From: Mycolicibacterium moriokaense
Lineage (GTDB): Bacteria > Actinomycetota > Actinomycetes > Mycobacteriales > Mycobacteriaceae
Direction: 5' to 3'
DNA length: 64,000 nt
Assembly (NCBI RefSeq): GCF_003347205.1
Contig: NZ_QQBJ01000009.1
Coordinates: forward strand, 1 to 64,000
The position numbers were made by a program, and so were the translations under genes. Below, in pieces: positions 39,660 to 48,484 of this stretch. Under the pieces are notes generated by a model that worked only from the letters and a program-made list of their open reading frames with translations, did no database searches and was not told the DNA's origin. Each line of letters starts with the position of its first letter. The stretch's first letter is position 1.

Positions 39660-42608
39660 TCAACGGATCTCACCAGCTTTGTCGAACCACTGCGTCACGA
39701 CGTCGACGAGGTCGCCGACCGTGTGCACCTTCGGCAACACCTCGGCGACGGTGATGTGCTCGAGTTGCGGATACTCGGCCCGCAGCCGGTCGACGAGTCG
39801 AAGTTGAAGCAACGAGTCGTATCCCAGGTCTTCGGCGAGCCGGCTGGACCGGCCGAGCTCACTGACCGGATAGCCGCCGACGTCGGCGATCAACGCGAGG
39901 ACGTCTGCCCCCTGGTCAGCCGGCGACTGCGGGTGCCGCCGCGCGCCGGCGACAGCCGCGACCACCGCGGCCGGGGTTGTCGGGGTCGCCGCCGGCACGC
40001 GTGCGGCCTCACCGTCGAACCAGAACCGGCTGGACGCGCCGAAGACGTAGGGCGGGATCCGCTGCAGGGGCCCGGCGGATGTGCCGTACAGCGGCGACAG
40101 GTCGGGCGAGTGCCCGTCGCGCAACAGCGACGCGGCGACGCCCAGCAGCTCCGTCCCGCTCGAGTCCGGCCCGTCGCACAAGGGCAGCGAGACGACATGC
40201 GGCGGCAGTCCGCACTGCATCGCCAGCGTCAGCAGCGTCGACCGCGGACCGGCCTCGGCGAGATAATCCGCGCTCGTCGCGCCACCGGCGGCCCGGATCG
40301 CGTCGAAAAAGCGCACTGGTGAACAGATCTGGTCGGCCCAGTAGTCGCCGTCCATCTCGCGGCCCTCGACCGGTCTGCCCAGCACCGTGGAGAACAGCGG
40401 GAATTTCGAGGCACGCGGCCTGATTCCGGACAGCATGCGCCGGAATTCCGCCACGACGGGTGACATCAGCGGCGAGTGGAAAGCATGGGAAACCCTCAGA
40501 TTCACCGCCTTGAAGCCCCTCTCGCCGACTGCTGCGCGAACCCGCGCCACCGTGTCGGCATCACCGGAGATGACCACCGACCGCGGGCCGTTGATCGCTG
40601 CGATCGCGCAGTCGTGGGCGTCGGCCACCAGCGCCTCGGCCTGTTCGACGTCGAGGTCGACGGCGATCATCGCGCCACCTGCGGGCAACGAGCCGATCAG
40701 GGTTGCCCTGATCGCGACGAGCCGAGCCGCGTCGTCGAGCGACAACACGTCGGCCAGGCAGGCCGCGGCGAGCTCGCCGACACTGTGACCGACCGCGAAG
40801 GCGGGACGAATCCCACTGCGTAGCAGTGTCTTTCCCAGCGCCCACGAGACCGCGAACAACGCAGGCTGCGCGACGCCGGTGTGATCGAGGCCAGGGCCGC
40901 CGCCGAAGATGACCGAGCGAAGATCCGACGAAAGGTGGGGGCCCACGGCCGCCGCCGCCTCATCGAGATGTTCGCGGTAGGTCGGATTGGCGTCATAGAG
41001 CGGGCGCGTCATGCCCGGGTACTGGGTGCCCTGCCCCGAGCACAGCAGCCCGATTGCGGCGGGGCCTCTGCGAAGCGGGGCCGACGACGCAAGGTCGACA
41101 CGCCGGCCTGCGAGAAACTCCCCCAGTCCTTCGGCCAATTCGGCGCCGTCACCCTGCAGCGCAAAGCGACACCGATGCGACCGCTTGACCACGTTGGTGG
41201 TGCGGCACCACGCCGCCAGCCGCTGCTCGTCGACGGTCTGCAGCGCGGCGGCAATCGTTGCGACGTTGCGCCTCAGCGCCTGCTCGGAGGGCGCGGACAC
41301 GGTCAGCACACCGGTGCCACCCGCGTGGGGCTGCGCCGCGGCCGGAGCCGACTCCAACACCGCATGGGCGTTGCTGCCGCCCAGGCCGAACGAGCTCACC
41401 GCCCCCAACGCGCTGCCGGCGCTCAGCCTCTGCGCGTCCTCGGCCAGCCGCAAGCCGTGTTCTTCCAACCGCAGTCTCGGATTCGCCCTGTCGCCGAATA
41501 CCGTCGGCGGCAGCACGCCGTGGTGCAGCGCCAGGCATGCCTTGACGAACGCCGCGATGCCCGCGCTGCCCTCGGTGTGGCCGATGTTTCCCTTGACCGA
41601 GCCCAACAGACAGGGTTCGGCGCGCCGCGTCTTGTGAATGTCGCCGAGCGCATTTGCTTCGATCATGTCGCCCAGAACCGTGCCGGTGCCGTGGGCTTCC
41701 ACGAAGTCGATCTGGGCGGCCTCGAGTTCGGCGAGTTCGAGCGCGCGGCGCATCAGCTTCACCTGGGACTGACGGTTCGGCGCGGTGATCCCGTTGCTTC
41801 GGCCGTCGTGATTGGCGACCGAACTCCTCACGACGGCGTAAATCGGCTGGCCGTCGGCCACTGCGTCGTCCAGGCGGCGCAGCACGACCGCCGCCACCCC
41901 GTCCCCGCGACCGATACCGTCGGCGCCCTGCCCGAACGGTTTGCAGCGGCCGTCGGCCGCCGACAGCCCAGCTTGTGTGTAGAAGATCGAAAGTGCAGGC
42001 GTCAGAAGCAGATTCGCACCCGCGGCGATGACGGTATCGGTTTCCCCCGACGCCAGCGCCGCACAGCCCTGGTGCACGGCCATCAACGACGAGGAGCAGG
42101 CCGAATCGATGGCCATGCTGGGGCCGGTGAGATTCAGATGGTAGGAGATGCGGTTCGCCGTCATGAAATAGCCGCTGCCGGTGCCGCGAAACGCGGTGAT
42201 CGCAGCGAGGTCGGTCATCTGCCGGATGCCCCACTCGCTGGACATCATTCCGACGAAGACCCCCGCCGGCGTCGCCGAGAGCGACCGCGGGTCGATCCCG
42301 CCGTCTTCCAGTGCGCGCCAGGCGGTCTGAAGCAGCAGTCGCTGCTGCGGGTCCAGTGCGGCCGCCTCGACCGGCGCGATGCCGAAGAAGTCGTTGTCGA
42401 ACGCGTCCACCTCATCGATGAAGTGGGCGCGGCGGGTGTTCATCGATCCGGCGACACCGTCCGGGTCGTAGTAGGTGTCGATGTCCCAGCGCTGCGCGGG
42501 CACGTCACCGTCGGTGACGACGCCGTCCATGAGCAGCCGCCAGAACGCTTCCTTGTCCGGCGCACGGGGGAAGCGGCAGTCGATGCCGATCACCGCGATC
42601 GGTATCAC
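39660..42608 (-). CDS. Type I PKS, KS-AT-ACP, non-reducing
   Basis: A 982-aa single-module polyketide synthase. The KS (1-425) has Cys171 in DSACSSS, His306 in EAHGTGT and His344 in GNIGHTEG, a complete triad. The AT (about 515-800) has Ser609 in GHSVGE; HAFH at 708-711 predicts malonyl-CoA. The ACP (about 900-980) has Ser932 in LGYDSLLQL for phosphopantetheine. No KR, DH, ER or TE is present, so one extension leaves the beta-keto group. The GTG start at 42608 overlaps the upstream ACP stop by four bases. It probably turns the acyl starter into a 3-oxoacyl-ACP. Confidence 0.93.
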   Translation of the reverse strand: MIPIAVIGIDCRFPRAPDKEAFWRLLMDGVVTDGDVPAQRWDIDTYYDPDGVAGSMNTRRAHFIDEVDAFDNDFFGIAPVEAAALDPQQRLLLQTAWRALEDGGIDPRSLSATPAGVFVGMMSSEWGIRQMTDLAAITAFRGTGSGYFMTANRISYHLNLTGPSMAIDSACSSSLMAVHQGCAALASGETDTVIAAGANLLLTPALSIFYTQAGLSAADGRCKPFGQGADGIGRGDGVAAVVLRRLDDAVADGQPIYAVVRSSVANHDGRSNGITAPNRQSQVKLMRRALELAELEAAQIDFVEAHGTGTVLGDMIEANALGDIHKTRRAEPCLLGSVKGNIGHTEGSAGIAAFVKACLALHHGVLPPTVFGDRANPRLRLEEHGLRLAEDAQRLSAGSALGAVSSFGLGGSNAHAVLESAPAAAQPHAGGTGVLTVSAPSEQALRRNVATIAAALQTVDEQRLAAWCRTTNVVKRSHRCRFALQGDGAELAEGLGEFLAGRRVDLASSAPLRRGPAAIGLLCSGQGTQYPGMTRPLYDANPTYREHLDEAAAAVGPHLSSDLRSVIFGGGPGLDHTGVAQPALFAVSWALGKTLLRSGIRPAFAVGHSVGELAAACLADVLSLDDAARLVAIRATLIGSLPAGGAMIAVDLDVEQAEALVADAHDCAIAAINGPRSVVISGDADTVARVRAAVGERGFKAVNLRVSHAFHSPLMSPVVAEFRRMLSGIRPRASKFPLFSTVLGRPVEGREMDGDYWADQICSPVRFFDAIRAAGGATSADYLAEAGPRSTLLTLAMQCGLPPHVVSLPLCDGPDSSGTELLGVAASLLRDGHSPDLSPLYGTSAGPLQRIPPYVFGASSRFWFDGEAARVPAATPTTPAAVVAAVAGARRHPQSPADQGADVLALIADVGGYPVSELGRSSRLAEDLGYDSLLQLRLVDRLRAEYPQLEHITVAEVLPKVHTVGDLVDVVTQWFDKAGEIR

Positions 42609-42859
42609 GGCGCCGAACGCTCGCCGACCAGGTAGTCCGCGAGCGCCTCGATTGTCGGGAAGTCCCACACGACGGTGGTCTCGACGTCTAATCCCCTCTC
42701 TTGCAGAAGGTCCGCGCACAACGTCAGACCCAACGCGGAGTCCACGCCACAGTCGGCAAGCGGACGGTCGGTGTCGATGGCGTCGGGAGGGAGGTGGACA
42801 TATCCGGCGACCTTCGTGGTCAGCCACTCGACGAGGTCCTGATGCCGGTCGGCGGTCAC
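42605..42859 (-). CDS. Free acyl carrier protein
   Basis: An 84-aa carrier protein. Helix-2 signature GVDSALGL places the phosphopantetheine serine at 41. It overlaps the DarA-like gene upstream and the PKS downstream by four bases each, so it is translated in a coupled series. It may carry one of the two acyl chains for DarB, or the starter from the ligase. Confidence 0.88.
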   Translation of the reverse strand: MTADRHQDLVEWLTTKVAGYVHLPPDAIDTDRPLADCGVDSALGLTLCADLLQERGLDVETTVVWDFPTIEALADYLVGERSAP

Positions 42860-43836
42860 AGCGAGCTCACCCGCGGGTCGCTCGGCAGGCCGTCACCGGT
42901 CACCTGCTCGTCCAGGCCGGCCCCGCCCGACGAGATCCGCCGTCGCACGAAAGAGTCCACCGCCCGGCGGAACCGCGCACCGCCGACGAGCGCCGCGCAC
43001 CCGATCAGCGGCAGGCCCACCGCGATGCCGATCGCCAGGCCTGCCACGAACGCTGCCAGGCTGGTGGCATAGGCGACGGAGCCGTATCTGCGCGCCGACC
43101 TGACCGTGGCACCCCACCTCCGAAACGCCGTTCCGGCAAGGAGATCCGCCGCAGCCAGCGTGGGCACGATCGGTGCCGCGTCCTGCGGGCACCGCCTCGA
43201 CTCGCCGAGCCGTCGACCCACCTCTCCGATTCGGGAGAGTTCGTCCTCACCCACGCCGGCCCTGCCGAACCACAGGAACGGTTCGCGACGGCCGGTCAGC
43301 AACCAGCGCAGCGTGGTCACGAACGTCGTGGCCTGCGGCCTGGTATCCGTGGCGGCGATGACCCCGACGTGTCGCGCACCCGCGGACCGCAGCAGCGACG
43401 ACACGTCGATCGCCGCCGAGTACCACATATTGCGGCACGCCACCAGCGAAACGACCGAGCGGTCGCGGACCGCCTCGGGATGTGCTTTGAGCAGCGAGCG
43501 GATGGGAAGCGACGGGGCCAGATACCACACCTGGTAGGCCAGGATCACCAATTGCTCTGGGTCACTACCGAAACCGCCAACCGGCTCGACGAGCTCCACG
43601 AGCGCCTCTGGATCCACCGCCGCGGGAAACACGCCGAAGAACCGTCGCAGCGGCCACGGAAAAGGGAACTCGATGCGCGGATTCACGGCCACCCAGCGGA
43701 CGTTCCAGCCACGCTCTACGAGGGGAGCGGTCAACTCGTGGGCGACCTCGCGCAACTGCCCGGTCTGCGAGTACCAGTAGACCACCGCCCGACGGCGAAC
43801 CTCCTCGGCCGGAACGACTTCGGATGTCTCAGTCAT
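42856..43836 (-). CDS. DarA-like dialkylresorcinol aromatase/cyclase
   Basis: A 326-aa protein that I match to DarA of 2,5-dialkylresorcinol clusters, by recall. Shared landmarks are YYSQTGQ-like WYSQTGQL (21-28), the FPFPWP segment at 57-62, AYQVWYLAPSLPI (100-112) and ACRNMWYSA (133-141). The fold looks flavodoxin-like. In the characterised pathway DarA aromatises the ring formed by DarB. A hydrophobic helix pair near 255-290 could anchor it in the membrane, where a lipid product would collect. It overlaps the DarB gene by eight bases. Confidence 0.82.
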   Translation of the reverse strand: MTETSEVVPAEEVRRRAVVYWYSQTGQLREVAHELTAPLVERGWNVRWVAVNPRIEFPFPWPLRRFFGVFPAAVDPEALVELVEPVGGFGSDPEQLVILAYQVWYLAPSLPIRSLLKAHPEAVRDRSVVSLVACRNMWYSAAIDVSSLLRSAGARHVGVIAATDTRPQATTFVTTLRWLLTGRREPFLWFGRAGVGEDELSRIGEVGRRLGESRRCPQDAAPIVPTLAAADLLAGTAFRRWGATVRSARRYGSVAYATSLAAFVAGLAIGIAVGLPLIGCAALVGGARFRRAVDSFVRRRISSGGAGLDEQVTGDGLPSDPRVSSL

Positions 43837-44983
43837 GGCTGGAAGCCGGGGCCGATGCCGCCGTAACCGCGGTCAGATGCATGAACGAGACCACGAAACG
43901 TCCGGACTCGGGGACCATGCACAACAACGTGTCGCCGTCCCTGATCAGCCCCTCCGTCATCATCTCGTCGAGGATGACGAAAATGGCTGCGCTGCCGATG
44001 TTTCCCACGCGGGTGAGGTTGCTGTACCAGGCCTCCGGCCCCCCGACGGCGACACCGCGTCGGGCGAACTCGCCCAGCATCATGGCCTTCATCCGTTCGC
44101 TCGAGTAGTGCGCGGGGAACCAGGTCACCCTGTCCGGATCGAACCTGCCCATGGCGAGCAGCCGCTCGTACTCGTCGATTCCCACCCGGACCAGGTGCGG
44201 CAGCAACGACAGCTTCTGTCGCAGCGCGAAGGCGCCATCGGCGGCGGCGGCGGCGATGTTCGGATAGTCCCCCCAGGTCTTCGTGCACGCATTGTCGTTG
44301 CTGCCGAAGTACATGCACGCCTTCTCGGTGTTCGCGAAGGACGTCAGCGAGATCCAGTCGATGCGCAGGCTGACCCCGGATGGCGCCGGCGCACTCTCGA
44401 CCACCGCCGCGCCCGCACCGTCGGAGAGCATGTACCGCAGAAACGCCGTCTCCATGGGCAGCGACCCGTCGTCCGCGATCGCTTCCATCTCGTCGTAGCG
44501 GGTGTGCTTGAACCCGCGGGACGCCAACTCGCTGGCCACGCAGATCGCGTTGCGCTTCTCGCCGATGGCGACCTGCAGGTACGCGTTCTTCAGCGCCATC
44601 ATCCCGCTGCTGCAGATGCCGTGCGCAGTCGCGATCTCGAGCGGACCGTAGCCCAGGTCGCCGTGCACCATGCTGGCGTGCCCAGGCCCCATCACGTCGG
44701 GCATCGTCGTGGCCGCCGACAACATCTCCACGTCGTCGGGTCCCAGCCCGGCGCGCTCGGCGGCGTTGCGAACCGCTGCGGCCGCCATCGCCGCATTCGA
44801 GATCACGGTTCGCTGACCCTTGTCGATCGCATAGTGGCGCGTCTTGATCCCGCAATTCGCCAGAATGAGGTCCTTGAGATCGGACGACGCGCGGCCCGCC
44901 TTACCGATGTAGTCCTCGATTTCGTCGTTGGGCACCGGGTAGCCGGGGAGGAACGCGCCGGTGGCCGTGATGTAGGCAGTCAT
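43829..44983 (-). CDS. DarB-like ketosynthase III
   Basis: A 384-aa thiolase-fold condensing enzyme of the KAS III type. The catalytic triad is Cys124 (HGICSSGMMALK), His292 (FPAHYSSE) and Asn328 (VGNIGS). GIKTRHYAIDKG at 45-56 and METAFLRYMLSDGAG (177-191) match DarB, the ketosynthase that joins a 3-oxoacyl and an unsaturated acyl thioester head to head. In ordinary FabH the His and Asn lie in different contexts. It is the second gene of the minus-strand operon after the second ACP. Confidence 0.86.
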   Translation of the reverse strand: MTAYITATGAFLPGYPVPNDEIEDYIGKAGRASSDLKDLILANCGIKTRHYAIDKGQRTVISNAAMAAAAVRNAAERAGLGPDDVEMLSAATTMPDVMGPGHASMVHGDLGYGPLEIATAHGICSSGMMALKNAYLQVAIGEKRNAICVASELASRGFKHTRYDEMEAIADDGSLPMETAFLRYMLSDGAGAAVVESAPAPSGVSLRIDWISLTSFANTEKACMYFGSNDNACTKTWGDYPNIAAAAADGAFALRQKLSLLPHLVRVGIDEYERLLAMGRFDPDRVTWFPAHYSSERMKAMMLGEFARRGVAVGGPEAWYSNLTRVGNIGSAAIFVILDEMMTEGLIRDGDTLLCMVPESGRFVVSFMHLTAVTAASAPASSHD

Positions 44984-45016
44984 GTCGGTTTCCGTCCGAT
45001 GATCGAGGTGTCAGCC

Positions 45017-45391
45017 TCATTGCCCGCGGCTCGGCCGGCGGGTCCTTTCCAGGAAAACGAACTTCTTGAAGTCGGAAAACGTGCGAACTCCCGCGAAGCG
45101 CTCGTCATCCAGCGAGATGCCGTACTTCCGCTCGAGGATGTCGCCGATCGCGAGGACGCCGAGCGAATCCAGGCCCAGATCCTCGAGCGTGGAGTCGTCG
45201 GTGAGTTCATCGGCTTCGACGCCGTGGTGCGCGCGCAGGTAATCGACGATGTCGCGTTCGACGTCGCTAGCCAGCGCCGCGACACCGTCAGAAACAGCCG
45301 TCCGGCTGTGATCCTCCAGGTCTGTCGCCGAGCAACGCTGACGAACGGCCTCGTTCGGCGGGCGGCCGAAGGCCTCGTTGAGTTTCCCCAT
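45017..45391 (-). CDS. Acyl carrier protein with N-terminal extension
   Basis: A 124-aa carrier protein. Its ACP core (about 40-115) has LGLDSLGVLAI with the phosphopantetheine serine at 76. The first 35 residues are an unusual extension, but GGGAGG-type ribosome binding site GGGAGG lies nine bases before the ATG at 45391, so the long form is probably real. It heads the minus-strand operon and corresponds to the ACP (DarC role) of dialkylresorcinol clusters. Confidence 0.82.
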   Translation of the reverse strand: MGKLNEAFGRPPNEAVRQRCSATDLEDHSRTAVSDGVAALASDVERDIVDYLRAHHGVEADELTDDSTLEDLGLDSLGVLAIGDILERKYGISLDDERFAGVRTFSDFKKFVFLERTRRPSRGQ

Positions 45392-45432
45392 TCGCGCAGA
45401 CCTCCCGAAGGATTGACGAAATTGACCCCTCG

Positions 45433-45466
45433 GTTAGTTCACGCGGCAGCACCTTCGTTGGTTCAC
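45433..45466. promoter_or_regulatory. Direct repeats between divergent cluster arms
   Basis: GTTAGTTCAC (45433-45442) and GTTGGTTCAC (45457-45466) form a direct repeat with one mismatch and a 24-bp period. They lie in the 174-bp space between the second-ACP and methyltransferase genes, so one factor could control both arms. No regulator gene lies in the cluster. Binding is not shown. Confidence 0.4.
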
Positions 45467-45565
45467 CCCGCGGCTGAAGAAGAAATCGGCATTTCAAAGA
45501 TGCGCCCGCCGCATTGAACGCCTCGCCTCCCCCAGCCGTGTTACGTCTAGCCGGAAGGATTCAGA

Positions 45566-46678
45566 ATGGCCGAGACGACCGCCTCCCTACCGTTTCCAAT
45601 GCCCCCGGTTCCGCTGGTGCGCGCTTTGGAGCGCACCCGCCACTACCTTCACCGCTTACATCAAAGGCTGGTCCCGCCCCCGGTGGCCATGACCGAACTG
45701 CTGATGGGCCACATGGTGTCGCAAGGCATCGCGGTGGTGGCCGAACTACGACTGGCCGACGCCTTGGCGAACGGACCGCTGCATTGCGACGAGCTGGCTC
45801 GCCGGGTGGACGCGGACCCGGTGGCGCTCGCGCGGCTGCTCCGGGCGTTGATCAGCCGCGGCATCTTTCGCGAGCTGCGCGACGGCAGGTACGCGCTGAC
45901 TCCACTCGCCGACACATTGCGGTGGGATGCGCCCTTCTCGGTGGCCAGCTGGGCACGGTATTACGGATCACGTGAGTACCGCGAATTCTGGTCTTCGCTG
46001 GTCGACGCGGTGCGGACCGGACAATCGGTCGTCCCGGCGATGACGGGCACCGACGCCTTCACATATCTGGCCGAGAACCCCGATCTGGCCTCGCTGTTCA
46101 ACGACGGCATGACGGCCATCTCCGAGGTCACCGCGGCTTCGGTGGTGGCCGCCTACGACTTCGGGAGTTTCCCTGTCATCGTCGACATCGGCGGCGGACA
46201 CGGCCGCCTGCTCGCCGCGATACTTGCCGCCAATCCGGGCGCCAGGGGCGTGCTCTACGACCTGCCCAACGTGGTGACCGGCGCTGCGGAACTGCTCGAC
46301 CGCGCCGAGGTCGCAGACCGGGTGCGGATCGAGGCGGGTTCGTTCTTCGACAGTGTTCCCACCGGCGGCGACGCCTATGTCCTTCAGTTCGTCATTCACG
46401 ATTGGGGCGACGACGCAGCCCAGGCGATCCTGCGCAACGTCGCGGCCGCCGCACACGGTCAGGCGGCGCTGTTACTGGTCGAGATGGTCATCCCGCAACA
46501 TCATCGCGAGTTCACCGGCAACTGGGCCGACCTGGACATGCTGGTACTCAGCGAAGGTCATGAACGCACCGCGGCGCAGCATCGCGAACTGCTGCGCGAC
46601 AGCGGCTTTCAAGTCAATCGAATCATCCCGACCGTCTCGCCCGTCTGCATCATCGAGGCTTCACCGGTCGTGGCCTGA
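45566..46678 (+). CDS. SAM-dependent O-methyltransferase
   Basis: A 370-aa class I methyltransferase of the plant/polyketide O-methyltransferase type (PF00891). An N-terminal winged-helix dimerisation domain (about 40-120) is followed by the SAM loop VDIGGGHGRLL (about 209-219). HDWGDD (about 277-282) supplies the catalytic histidine that deprotonates phenol hydroxyls. AAGGA precedes the ATG at 45566. It diverges from the DarB operon and would methylate a ring hydroxyl. N- or C-methylation is less likely. Confidence 0.86.
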   Translation: MAETTASLPFPMPPVPLVRALERTRHYLHRLHQRLVPPPVAMTELLMGHMVSQGIAVVAELRLADALANGPLHCDELARRVDADPVALARLLRALISRGIFRELRDGRYALTPLADTLRWDAPFSVASWARYYGSREYREFWSSLVDAVRTGQSVVPAMTGTDAFTYLAENPDLASLFNDGMTAISEVTAASVVAAYDFGSFPVIVDIGGGHGRLLAAILAANPGARGVLYDLPNVVTGAAELLDRAEVADRVRIEAGSFFDSVPTGGDAYVLQFVIHDWGDDAAQAILRNVAAAAHGQAALLLVEMVIPQHHREFTGNWADLDMLVLSEGHERTAAQHRELLRDSGFQVNRIIPTVSPVCIIEASPVVA

Positions 46679-46696
46679 AAGACCGAGGCGCGGGGC

Positions 46697-48472
46697 ATGG
46701 CAGACGACGGCATCGTCATCGTGGGCGGCGGTTCGACCGGCTGCACCCTCGCGCTGCTGCTGGCCCGACAGGGCATCTCGTCGACCGTTCTGGAGCGTCG
46801 CGAGGAACCCCTGGTGCACCCCGCCGCCCATGTCATCAACGCCCGCACGTTGGAGATCTGGCACCACGCGTCGCCGTCCGTGGCCGAAGAAATATGCGCG
46901 CTTGCGACCCCGACGGAAAAGCTCGGGAGCATCAGCTGGCGCTGCAGGCTGGGTGATGCTCCGCTGGGCGAAATCGACGTCGCGGCAGATCCCGAACTAC
47001 AGGATCGGCTTCGCACCTACAGTCCGTTCCTGATATCCCACATCGGGCAGCACCTGCTGATGCCGGTCTTCTGGGCGGCATTGGAACGCGAACCGCTGAT
47101 CGATTTCCGGCGCGGCACAGTGGTCGACCGAGCCGAGCGCCTGGATGCCCGCTACGTCGTCGCCGCCGACGGGGCCAACAGCACCGTCCGCGACCGCGCG
47201 GGCATCGAGATGCAGGGCAGAACCCTGACCCACATCGGCAGTGTCTTTTTCCACGCGCCGGCGCTGTTCGGCGACGGCACGTCCAGACCATTGCTGGCCT
47301 GGATATACCAGCCGCAGTTCTGCGGCGCACTCGTCTCGCATGCCGCAGACCACTACGTGCTGATGACGCCGTACCTGCACCGGGACCAGGCGGTGGCCCG
47401 CGACGGCGACACGTATTGGCGCCGAATGCTGCCCGAGGTACTCGGGACGGGCCGCGGCTTCACCGTCCGCTCGACCGGCACCTGGACCATGACCTCGCAG
47501 ATCGCACGTCAGTTTCGGCGCGGCCGACTGCTGCTCGCGGGCGACGCCGCTCACCGGTTCCCGCCGGCGGGAGGATTCGGTCTCAACAGCGGTGTCCAGG
47601 ATGCGCACAACCTCGCCTGGAAGATCAGCTCGATCATCGACGGACAAGCGCGCGACTCCTTGCTCGATACCTACGATCCCGAGCGCCGCCCCGTCGTCGA
47701 GAGGTTCGCTGACCAAAGTGTCAAGAACTTCTTCCGGCTCGACGAGGTGACTCGCCCGCTCGGTATCACCAATCGGTCAATCTGCCGGGCCACAGGTGCG
47801 GTGGCCCGGCCGCCGCTGTCTTGGCTGCCAGGCCGGCTGCTGGGGTCGGCCTGTGATCTAGCCACACCGTTGAAGACCAGGCGAACCAAGTATCTGTTGG
47901 GCGAGAATGCCCGAGCGAGACGCCTTCGCGCACAGATTGCCGCCGCCATCCCGGGTCAGCTCGAGCACTTCGTGTTCCAGGGTCTCGAATTCGGCTACAC
48001 CTATCGAGGCGCCCTCATCGATGCCGGGCCCGGTGGGGCCGCCGTCGTGGAATCCGACGTCGTCACCTACCACCCCACCACGAGACCGGGAGCACGCCTG
48101 CCGCACGCCGTCGTCCTGCACGAGGGTCGGCCGATGCCGGTCCACGACACGCTCTGCGCCGATGCCCTCACCATCCTCACCCCGAGTGCACCGCAATGGA
48201 GTGCAGCGCTGCGCACGGCGCGGAAGTCGGCGGTGATACCCATCGTGGTGAAGTGCCTTGCCGCGGCGGATCCGGGCGAACAGCGTGGCCTGCTGGTCCT
48301 GTTCGAGGTCGGTGATGACGGCGCCGTGCTGGTACGTCCTGACGGCCACGTCGCATGGCGAACCACCAAGCCGGCCCCTGAAGGAGGTTCGGACCTCGAG
48401 CGGTTCCTCGACGAACGATGGCTGCCCTACTGGCATGCGCCGCTGCGGCAAGTCGCTTCTCAGGTCCGTTGA
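46697..48472 (+). CDS. FAD-dependent aromatic monooxygenase
   Basis: A 591-aa group A flavoprotein hydroxylase, like PheA/TfdB-type phenol hydroxylases. GGGSTG near residue 10 binds FAD; DGANSTVRD is the family DG motif; GDAAHRFPPAGGFGLNSG (about 280-297) binds the flavin phosphate. A C-terminal thioredoxin-like domain covers about 420-591. With the methyltransferase 18 bp upstream, it probably hydroxylates the resorcinol ring, giving a hydroxyquinol or quinone. Exact position cannot be read from sequence. Confidence 0.88.
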   Translation: MADDGIVIVGGGSTGCTLALLLARQGISSTVLERREEPLVHPAAHVINARTLEIWHHASPSVAEEICALATPTEKLGSISWRCRLGDAPLGEIDVAADPELQDRLRTYSPFLISHIGQHLLMPVFWAALEREPLIDFRRGTVVDRAERLDARYVVAADGANSTVRDRAGIEMQGRTLTHIGSVFFHAPALFGDGTSRPLLAWIYQPQFCGALVSHAADHYVLMTPYLHRDQAVARDGDTYWRRMLPEVLGTGRGFTVRSTGTWTMTSQIARQFRRGRLLLAGDAAHRFPPAGGFGLNSGVQDAHNLAWKISSIIDGQARDSLLDTYDPERRPVVERFADQSVKNFFRLDEVTRPLGITNRSICRATGAVARPPLSWLPGRLLGSACDLATPLKTRRTKYLLGENARARRLRAQIAAAIPGQLEHFVFQGLEFGYTYRGALIDAGPGGAAVVESDVVTYHPTTRPGARLPHAVVLHEGRPMPVHDTLCADALTILTPSAPQWSAALRTARKSAVIPIVVKCLAAADPGEQRGLLVLFEVGDDGAVLVRPDGHVAWRTTKPAPEGGSDLERFLDERWLPYWHAPLRQVASQVR

Positions 48473-48484
48473 GATGACCGCTTC

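Noticed and set aside
39660-42608. Part of a multimodular PKS or mycolic acid Pks13
   Set aside because: It lacks the N-terminal ACP, thioesterase and the fadD32-accD4 neighbours of Pks13, and is complete as one KS-AT-ACP.
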